6,712 bases of DNA from an uncultured Paracoccaceae bacterium. GTDB lineage: Bacteria > Pseudomonadota > Alphaproteobacteria > Rhodobacterales > Rhodobacteraceae. Shown piece after piece: positions 1 through 3,778 of the stretch. Positions within the stretch are counted from its first letter, which is position 1; every line of letters begins with the position of its first letter. The stretch is taken from NCBI GenBank assembly GCA_913054485.1, contig CAJXHQ010000177.1, forward strand, positions 1 through 6,712, written 5' to 3'. Both the position numbers and the translations under genes were made by a program. Under the pieces are notes generated by a model. It worked only from the letters and a program-made list of their open reading frames with translations, was not told the origin of the DNA and searched no databases.

Positions 1-1
1 C

Positions 2-163
2 GATCTCCTGCAGGGCCATTCAACCCCATCCGCCGCCGCCCACCTGGGCATCGCACCGGGCACTGTTAAAGTGCACCGGCATCATGCTTATGCCAAGCTC
101 GGCATCTCTTCGCAGGCAGAGCTGTTCGCGCTGGCCTCGCGCCACCTGGCGGCAATGCCCTAA
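2..163 (+). CDS. LuxR-family transcriptional regulator, C-terminal helix-turn-helix (partial, 5' end outside window)
   Basis: Only the last 53 codons are present, read from base 2 to a TAA at 161-163. They encode most of a LuxR/GerE-type DNA-binding domain: a first helix (DLLQGHSTPSAAAHLGI), then the recognition-helix pattern TVKVHRHHAYAKLGISS, followed by the usual last helix (QAELFALASRHL). The family signature of TVK-x-H followed by KLG and an A-E-L helix is clear. This domain binds DNA as a dimer in the cytoplasm. The N-terminal sensing domain (autoinducer-binding, receiver or other) lies outside the window, so the signal it answers to cannot be stated. It is read in the same direction as the ThDP-like operon 200 bases downstream and could regulate it, but nothing in the sequence proves this. 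A stem-loop follows the stop codon. Confidence 0.88.
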   Translation, partial: DLLQGHSTPSAAAHLGIAPGTVKVHRHHAYAKLGISSQAELFALASRHLAAMP

Positions 164-183
164 GAAGGCTCCCGCACTCTACA

Positions 184-203
184 GCGTGGCCCGCAGGCTA
201 CGC
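184..203 (+). terminator. Stem-loop after the luxR-type gene, possible terminator
   Basis: GCGTGGCC (184-191) pairs with GGCTACGC (196-203) over 8 positions, one of them a G-U pair, around the tetraloop CGCA. It lies 20 bases past the stop codon of the regulator, where a terminator is expected. The following bases are AT-rich (aaattggcaatatttt) but do not form a clean T-run, so efficient rho-independent termination is uncertain. Confidence 0.45.
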
Positions 204-357
204 AAATTGGCAATATTTTCAGATCGTCAACAAAAATAAAGAATTATGTATACATATTTTTCGCTAAAATGTAAACAAAGTGACAGCGCACGCTGCGGCA
301 CCTTGTTACCCTTTTCCGCAAGCCAGCATTCAGTGTTGCTGCCGTACGATTTCCAGA
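204..357 (+). promoter_or_regulatory. AT-rich leader/promoter region of the ThDP-like operon
   Basis: Bases about 204-280 are strikingly AT-rich compared with the GC-rich coding DNA on both sides, as expected for a promoter region. A possible -10 element TAAAAT lies at 265-270, without a convincing -35 at the right distance. An alternative weak pair is TTTTCA (216-221) with AAGAAT (239-244) at 17 bases. A dyad at 240-261 overlaps this zone. Downstream are two short inverted repeats, CAGCG/CGCTG (284-295) and CAGCA/TGCTG (324-341). I see no coding region here with a ribosome binding site. The exact promoter cannot be fixed by eye. Confidence 0.4.
240..261. promoter_or_regulatory. Dyad with perfect 12-bp core TATGTATACATA, possible operator
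   Basis: The core TATGTATACATA at 245-256 is a perfect palindrome. Extending outwards to 240 and 261 keeps the symmetry at 9 of 11 positions per arm. It sits in the AT-rich region upstream of the ThDP-like operon, close to the possible -10 elements, where a regulator could act. AT-rich DNA produces some palindromes by chance, so function is inferred only from position. Confidence 0.35.
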
Positions 358-364
358 AAGGAGG
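358..364 (+). promoter_or_regulatory. Ribosome binding site AAGGAGG for the alpha-like subunit; decides the start
   Basis: AAGGAGG at 358-364 is a full Shine-Dalgarno match. It is 6 bases before the ATG at 371 and only 1 base before an out-of-frame ATG at 366. The spacing selects 371 as the start. Confidence 0.85.
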
Positions 365-370
365 CATGGT

Positions 371-892
371 ATGGCAAGTCCTGACTACACATTGCCCGCC
401 CCCAGTCTTTTCGGCCGGTTTCTGGCCAATGGCATGACCCACGCGATCTGGGCAGGCGATCCGCTTCAGCAAGCGCTGTACGATGCGGCAGCTGCTGATC
501 CTGCCACGGACGTGCTGCGCAGCGCCTCCGGCGACGCAGCCCTGGCCGCCGCTTTCGGGCTGCAGATGGGCGGCTGCCAGCCGGTTGTCATGATGCAAAA
601 CCGCGCCCTGATGAACTGCCTGGACACTCTGCGCGCCCTGCGTTTTGACGCCCGGATCCCAATGCTGGTGACCGCAACGCAGTTCGGCCGCGAACCCGAA
701 AACTTCGGCTGTGACACGGTCAGCAGCGCCACTTCCGCTGTGAACTGCGTAGAGCCCGGCCTTGAGGCGGTTGGCATTCCCTACGAGATTCTGGACCGCG
801 CCGAAGACCTGGAGCGCGTGGACGCCTGTTTCGCCCAGGCCCGCGCGGCGGCCTGCCCGATGGTCCTGCTGCTGGGCCATCCGGCGGCCTGA
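371..892 (+). CDS. ThDP-decarboxylase alpha-subunit-like protein (sulfopyruvate decarboxylase ComD type) lacking the canonical catalytic Glu
   Basis: This 173-residue protein has the length and layout of the pyrimidine-binding (PYR) subunit of sulfopyruvate decarboxylase and of the N-terminal half of phosphonopyruvate decarboxylase. Family-like features are the N-terminal helix (about 10-30), the GLQMGGCQPVVMMQN strand-turn (63-77; the family has a G-x(4)-G stretch leading into lMQNsGLGN), the IPMLV strand (96-100), and the GIPYEIL plus terminal MVLLLGHP strands. Key positions differ. Anchoring on MQN, the usual R-E-E-E-G or N-E-G stretch reads S53-G54-D55, putting Gly54 at the cofactor-activating Glu with an Asp next to it. 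The sGLGN loop reads RALMN (78-82), and the usual RG after the IP strand is QFG (104-106). There are six cysteines. The gene leads an operon, with the beta-like partner starting 13 bases after its stop. True members decarboxylate sulfopyruvate or phosphonopyruvate using ThDP and Mg2+. That chemistry is doubtful here. The fold assignment is fairly sure and the function is unknown. Confidence 0.8.
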   Translation: MASPDYTLPAPSLFGRFLANGMTHAIWAGDPLQQALYDAAAADPATDVLRSASGDAALAAAFGLQMGGCQPVVMMQNRALMNCLDTLRALRFDARIPMLVTATQFGREPENFGCDTVSSATSAVNCVEPGLEAVGIPYEILDRAEDLERVDACFAQARAAACPMVLLLGHPAA

Positions 893-893
893 C

Positions 894-903
894 GGAGAGG
901 AGG
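894..903 (+). promoter_or_regulatory. Ribosome binding site of the beta-like subunit; start at 906 or 912
   Basis: The purine run GGAGAGGAGG ends only 2 bases before the ATG at 906 but 8 bases before the in-frame ATG at 912. Counting GGAGAG (894-899) gives 6 bases to 906, whereas the stronger AGGAGG (898-903) has ideal spacing for 912. The first two residues of the protein are therefore uncertain. Confidence 0.7.
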
Positions 904-905
904 AT

Positions 906-1556
906 ATGGCAATGGAACTGCACGATCTCTGCACGGAACTGGCCGCATTCGGCGGCGACGGGCCGATCATCAGCGCCTTGCCCGGATCGGCGCGGTTCAC
1001 CGCCTACTCCGAGTCTCCCTGCCTGCTGTCCTCCGAAGTGCTTCCGGGCCCCGCCGCCGCCATCGGGCTTGGGCTTGCATTGGCCCGGCCGGACACCGAG
1101 GTGCTGGTGATCGACAGCGCCGCAACCTTCCTGCGGGATATCAGCTGCCTGCCAATGATAGCGCAGCAGCCGCCCGGCAACCTGCTTCACTGTGTTGTCC
1201 GCACTCCGGATGACACCCCCTTCGAACTCACGGCCGCCGCGCTGGCATCAGGCTATGCCCGCGCATTCAAGGCGGAAACCCTCGAGCAGCTGACGGGCCA
1301 GCTACCGGAAATCCTGGCAGAGACCGGGCCGGTGCTGGCCGAGGCGCTGGTTCCATCGCTGGACGCTGGCATCGCCCTGCCTGGCCAATGGCCGCAGCCG
1401 GGTTGCTGTTTCCGCGACCTGAAATCGGGTGCCAGCCGCGTGCAAGGCGCCCTTAGCCTGCCGCAAGCGCTGCTGCGGACAGGCAGACTGCGGACGCCGC
1501 CGCGCAGAACAGAGCTTGCCGACCCGTCTTCGCGCCACAGAAACCGGCGCGCCTGA
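906..1556 (+). CDS. ThDP-decarboxylase beta-subunit-like protein (sulfopyruvate decarboxylase ComE type) with the ThDP motif replaced
   Basis: This 216-residue protein matches the ThDP/Mg-binding (PP) half of sulfopyruvate and phosphonopyruvate decarboxylases. It has the G-x-A-x-x-IGLGLALARPD stretch (about 48-63), the VLVID strand (66-70), and the PPGNLLHCVV strand (89-98), which corresponds to the family's P-x-NL-x-x-VV. The ThDP signature is absent. The family D-G-D-G-x-L-L reads D70-S71-A72-A73-T74-F75-L76, so the metal-binding Asp is Ala72. The D-N that follows the VV strand reads R99-T100, so the second metal ligand is also lost, and the later G-Q loop is not recognisable. ComE is usually about 185-190 residues. 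Here residues 184-216 form an extra tail with nine Arg and several Pro, probably disordered. It is the second gene of the operon and its end is 20 bases from the convergent thioesterase gene. It probably pairs with the upstream product, as ComD and ComE do. ThDP-dependent catalysis is unlikely. The start may be 912 rather than 906. Confidence 0.78.
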   Translation: MAMELHDLCTELAAFGGDGPIISALPGSARFTAYSESPCLLSSEVLPGPAAAIGLGLALARPDTEVLVIDSAATFLRDISCLPMIAQQPPGNLLHCVVRTPDDTPFELTAAALASGYARAFKAETLEQLTGQLPEILAETGPVLAEALVPSLDAGIALPGQWPQPGCCFRDLKSGASRVQGALSLPQALLRTGRLRTPPRRTELADPSSRHRNRRA

Positions 1557-1576
1557 CAGCCGCGCGGCACCGCGTA

Positions 1577-2056
1577 TCAGAGTGTTTTTGCCTCTTTGCC
1601 ATCCGGCCGCTTAATCTCCAGCGGCGGCGGCGCGGCGTTCAGGATCTCCTGAACCTGACTGCGGATCACATCCGGCCAGGGGGTGGCTTTCTTCTTCGAC
1701 AGGTTGATGCAGACCAGCGTGATCACCGTGCGCAGGCGCTCTTCCTCGCCGCATTTGCAGGAGATGGTGAAAGACAGGCTTGAACTTCCGATGCGGTTCA
1801 AAGTCATCTGAAACTGCAGCCGGTCTTCCAGGTAGCTCGCCTCCAGGAAGTCCGTCTCCATCCGCACAGTCGGCACGGTGACATGCAGCTCTTCGTGCAT
1901 CCGGTTGAAGGAATAGCCCAGCTGCTGTTCGAAGAAGCGCTCCACCGTCAGGTTCAGCATCTCGTAGTAGCGCGGATAAAAAACAATGCCCGCCGGATCG
2001 CAATGCTGGAAACGGACGGTCTGCACTTCCTCAAAGAAGTTCATTTTTGCAGTCAT
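1577..2056 (-). CDS. Acyl-CoA thioesterase, hotdog fold, 4-hydroxybenzoyl-CoA thioesterase/YbgC family
   Basis: The 159-residue product is a single hotdog domain that hydrolyses acyl- or aroyl-CoA to the free acid and CoA in the cytoplasm. The diagnostic motif is at residues 14-32: V-R-F-Q-H-C-D-P-A-G-I-V-F-Y-P-R-Y-Y-E, with Asp20 as the predicted catalytic acid in the conserved DPAGIVFYPRY segment. A long central helix follows (EMLNLTVERFFEQQLG), then the beta-sheet strands (VPTVRMETDFL; RLQFQMTLNRIGSSSLSFTI; RTVITLVCINLSKKKATPWP). The length fits the family. The start at 2056 is chosen over Met5 because a purine-rich stretch (GGGAG and AAGG on the - strand) precedes it, whereas Met5 has none. 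The gene diverges from the marR-type operon across a spacer with a shared dyad, and converges on the ThDP-like operon. The substrate cannot be told from sequence; an aromatic or short acyl-CoA is plausible. The family call is confident. Confidence 0.93.
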   Translation of the reverse strand: MTAKMNFFEEVQTVRFQHCDPAGIVFYPRYYEMLNLTVERFFEQQLGYSFNRMHEELHVTVPTVRMETDFLEASYLEDRLQFQMTLNRIGSSSLSFTISCKCGEEERLRTVITLVCINLSKKKATPWPDVIRSQVQEILNAAPPPLEIKRPDGKEAKTL

Positions 2057-2160
2057 CTGGCCTTATCTCCCTTGCCGCCTCCGGACACTGGGGCACCTTG
2101 CTGGGAATGGCGGCGCGCCGCAACGCGAAAGCAACCGGCCGGCGCGGCAATGTGTGTGAT

Positions 2161-2190
2161 TTGCGGCACAGTGCCCGTGCGCACTATTGT
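2161..2190 (+). promoter_or_regulatory. Weak candidate promoter of the marR-RND operon
   Basis: TTGCGG (2161-2166) and TATTGT (2185-2190, 4 of 6 matches to the -10 consensus) are 18 bases apart. A start near 2197 would fall within the dyad at 2195-2215, a usual place for a repressor site. The spacer between the hexamers contains two small palindromes, GGCAC-A-GTGCC (2165-2175) and GTGCGCAC (2177-2184). This is the best pair I can see but it is not strong. Confidence 0.25.
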
Positions 2191-2211
2191 TTGCGATATT
2201 GAATGTTTCAA
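2183..2211 (-). promoter_or_regulatory. Candidate promoter of the thioesterase gene
   Basis: On the - strand, TTGAAA (complement of 2206-2211) and AATAGT (complement of 2183-2188) are separated by 17 bases. They match the -35 (5 of 6) and -10 (4 of 6) consensus. Transcription would start near 2176, leaving a leader of about 120 bases before the ATG at 2056. The -35 lies inside the dyad at 2195-2215, so a protein bound there would block it. Consensus matches alone are weak evidence in this group of bacteria. Confidence 0.4.
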
Positions 2212-2215
2212 AATC
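2195..2215. promoter_or_regulatory. 21-bp dyad, probable MarR-type operator in the divergent spacer
   Basis: The left arm GATATTGAA (2195-2203) and right arm TTCAAAATC (2207-2215) are inverted repeats matching at 8 of 9 positions around the centre TGT. Size and symmetry suit a winged-helix MarR dimer, which typically binds dyads of about 16-22 bp near its own promoter. It lies 36 bases upstream of the marR-type start codon, overlaps the candidate -35 of the divergent thioesterase gene, and lies just after the candidate -10 of the marR-type gene. One protein bound here could control both directions. Binding is inferred from position and symmetry. Confidence 0.5.
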
Positions 2216-2238
2216 AGAAGCAATTGAGGGCACACAGC

Positions 2239-2245
2239 AAGGAGG
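2239..2245 (+). promoter_or_regulatory. Ribosome binding site AAGGAGG for the marR-type gene
   Basis: A full Shine-Dalgarno match ends 6 bases before the ATG at 2252, fixing that start. Confidence 0.85.
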
Positions 2246-2251
2246 TCCGGT

Positions 2252-2734
2252 ATGACCGAGTTCGAAAGCGACGAGGATTTCCGCAATCTCACGCCTGAAA
2301 TTCAGGCGATGATGGGCGTGTTCGCGCTTTACTGGAAACTCAACGAGCAGTTCGACCTGATCAATACCAACCCCCAGCTTACCAAGCTGGAAAGCCGGAT
2401 GGTTCTGCGGCTGGACCAGCCGCGCCGCATGGGGGTCATGGCCAAGCTGATGATGACGGTTCCCTCAGCGGTGACAGCTGCCGCCGACAGCCTGGAGGCC
2501 CGCGGCTTCCTGAACCGGACCCGTGATCCCGAAGACCGCCGCGCCTGGCTGGTTCAGCTGACCGAGGCGGGCTGGGAGCACCGCCGTCAGATGGAACAGC
2601 TGGCCGGGCAGATCTTCGCGGCCTCCTCCGGGCTGACCGGAGACGAAACCAAGGCCTTCTCGGAATTGGCCGGGAAGATTTTCGACAACATCATGCGCAC
2701 CGGGGCACCGGAAGGACTTAAAACATGCGAGTAA
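2252..2734 (+). CDS. MarR-family winged helix-turn-helix transcriptional regulator
   Basis: The 160-residue product has MarR-family length and order: an N-terminal dimerisation helix (about 15-38), a connecting helix (about 42-55, L-E-S-R-M-V-L-R-L), and the winged helix-turn-helix. In the last, MTVPSAVTAAADSLEARGFLNR (about 68-89) holds the recognition helix and DPEDRRAWLVQLTEAG (92-107) is the wing, with the conserved D-x-x-DRR. Long C-terminal helices (108-150) complete the dimer interface. Members are usually repressors released by a small ligand, often an aromatic acid or its CoA ester, and commonly control an adjacent pump or degradation gene. Here the gene is first in an operon with the adaptor and RND transporter: its TAA lies inside the adaptor start, an overlap of 10 bases. 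It diverges from the thioesterase gene, with a 21-bp dyad between them as the likely autoregulatory site. The ligand is unknown. Confidence 0.93.
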   Translation: MTEFESDEDFRNLTPEIQAMMGVFALYWKLNEQFDLINTNPQLTKLESRMVLRLDQPRRMGVMAKLMMTVPSAVTAAADSLEARGFLNRTRDPEDRRAWLVQLTEAGWEHRRQMEQLAGQIFAASSGLTGDETKAFSELAGKIFDNIMRTGAPEGLKTCE

Positions 2735-3768
2735 CAAATACCCTCTTTGCCATTCTTGCGGCCGGCGCCCTGCAAACCGCCCCCGCCCTTGCACAGGACG
2801 TGCTTAAACCGGTGAAACTGCTGGCCACTGCAGCCGGGCCGGTTTCGATCGAGCGCCAGTTCTTCGGCCAGGTCAGCGCCAAGCAGACCGTGGACCTTGC
2901 CTTCCAGGTGCCAGGGCAGATTCTGAACTTCCCCGTTGTCGAAGGTTTCATCGTGCCCAAGGGCGGGCTGATTGCCCAGCTGGACCTGGAGCAGTTTGAA
3001 CTGCAGCTGGAACAGGCGAAATTGCAGCTGGAGCAGGCCGAACGCACAGTCGAACGCCTGAAGCGCCTCGAAGGCACTGTCAGCCAGGTGTCGATCGAGG
3101 ATGCTGAAACCGCCGCGGCGCTTGCCGTAATTTCCCTGCGCAACGCAGAATACAATCTCAAGCATGCCACCCTGAACGCACCCTTTGATGCGCTGATCTC
3201 CAGCCGCGAAGTGGCCGCCTTCACAACCGTGAACAGCGGCACGCCCATTGTGCGGATGCATGACATGTCCGAGCTGCATATCGAGGTGGACGTGCCGGAG
3301 ATCCTGTTCCAGCGCACCGATGGCAACGAAGACTTCACTATCACCGCCTCATTTCCGGGCAAGGAAGGAATCTACCCGCTTCAGGTTCTGGAATTCGATG
3401 CAGAGGCCAGCACCGTGGGACAGACCTACCGTGTTACCCTGCTCCTGCCCGCGCCGGACGGGTTTGAAATCTTCCCTGGCGCCTCTGCCACTGTGACGGT
3501 GGCGATCGAAACCGGAGGCAGCCAGATCGAACTGCCGGCCACAGCCCTGGTGCCCAATCCCAGCGGTGAACTCGGGATCATGGCCTTCTCCCCGGCCGGT
3601 GCTGATGAAGGGATTGTCACCTGGACCGCAGTCGATGTGGAGCCGACCCAGTTCGGAACCTTCCGCGTCACAACCGGGCTGGAGGGCGGCGAGGAGATCG
3701 TCCTGACCGGCGGCGGCGGGCTTGAAAGCGGCCAGAAGGTACGCCGCTTCAGCGGCTTTGCGAACTGA
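2725..3768 (+). CDS. RND efflux periplasmic adaptor subunit (membrane fusion protein, HlyD/AcrA type)
   Basis: The 347-residue product is the periplasmic adaptor that links an RND transporter to an outer-membrane channel. It begins with a Sec signal peptide (hydrophobic 7-16, ALA-Q cleavage after residue 23) and has no lipobox Cys, so it is probably soluble or peripheral rather than a lipoprotein. Residues about 45-87 form the first half of the lipoyl-like domain (VPGQI...VKGG-like turn VPKGGLIAQLD). Residues 88-150 are a short alpha-hairpin with heptads (LEQ at 88, 95 and 102). ATLNAPFDALI (148-158) closes the lipoyl-like domain. Beta-barrel and membrane-proximal domains follow (about 180-340), ending in GLEGGEEIVLTGGGGLESGQKVRR. 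The hairpin is short for an AcrA-type adaptor. The start overlaps the marR-type stop by 10 bases and has GGAAGGA 8 bases upstream (2710-2716), which suggests translational coupling. The RND gene follows after 10 bases. The substrate is unknown. Confidence 0.93.
   Translation: MRVTNTLFAILAAGALQTAPALAQDVLKPVKLLATAAGPVSIERQFFGQVSAKQTVDLAFQVPGQILNFPVVEGFIVPKGGLIAQLDLEQFELQLEQAKLQLEQAERTVERLKRLEGTVSQVSIEDAETAAALAVISLRNAEYNLKHATLNAPFDALISSREVAAFTTVNSGTPIVRMHDMSELHIEVDVPEILFQRTDGNEDFTITASFPGKEGIYPLQVLEFDAEASTVGQTYRVTLLLPAPDGFEIFPGASATVTVAIETGGSQIELPATALVPNPSGELGIMAFSPAGADEGIVTWTAVDVEPTQFGTFRVTTGLEGGEEIVLTGGGGLESGQKVRRFSGFAN
3002..3038 (+). repeat. Tandem heptad-coding repeat in the adaptor hairpin
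   Basis: A 16-base unit, TGCAGCTGGA(A/G)CAGGC, occurs at 3002-3017 and again at 3023-3038 with one mismatch and a period of 21 bases, i.e. seven codons. It encodes the repeated L-Q-L-E-Q-A of the coiled-coil helix. It explains the regular LEQ spacing in the protein and looks like an internal duplication or codon convergence under coiled-coil constraint, not a mobile element. Confidence 0.6.
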
Positions 3769-3778
3769 GGCCGCCCCG

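Noticed and set aside
246..437. Small + strand open frame beginning in the AT-rich spacer
   Set aside because: It has no suitable ribosome binding site, overlaps the start of the alpha-like gene in another frame, and gives a featureless product.
762..905. Upstream extension of the beta-like gene to an ATG at 762
   Set aside because: It would overlap the alpha-like gene by over 100 bases and add an Arg/Trp-rich segment unlike the family. The ribosome binding site at 894-903 supports a start at 906 or 912.
227..1000. Long antisense open frame (257 codons) opposite the alpha-like gene
   Set aside because: It lies opposite a gene with a clear family match and a perfect ribosome binding site. 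Its product is low-complexity Gly/Ala/Gln/Arg-rich without a recognisable domain, typical of a shadow frame in GC-rich DNA.
371..1556. Naming the operon comDE and assigning sulfopyruvate decarboxylase activity
   Set aside because: The catalytic Glu and the ThDP/Mg motif are not present, so the gene symbols and activity would mislead; only fold similarity is claimed.
1544..1590. Possible bidirectional terminator between the convergent genes
   Set aside because: GC-rich palindromes are present (GGCGCGCC at 1546-1553, GCCGCGCGGC at 1559-1568), but they lack a proper loop. The nearest T-run (1584-1588) is inside the thioesterase gene and not directly after a stem. The evidence is too weak to call.
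2110..2142. Perfect GC palindromes GCGGCGCGCCGC (2110-2121) and CCGGCCGG (2135-2142) in the divergent spacer
   Set aside because: Such palindromes are common by chance in GC-rich DNA and are not positioned at a promoter. The AT-containing dyad at 2195-2215 is a better operator candidate.
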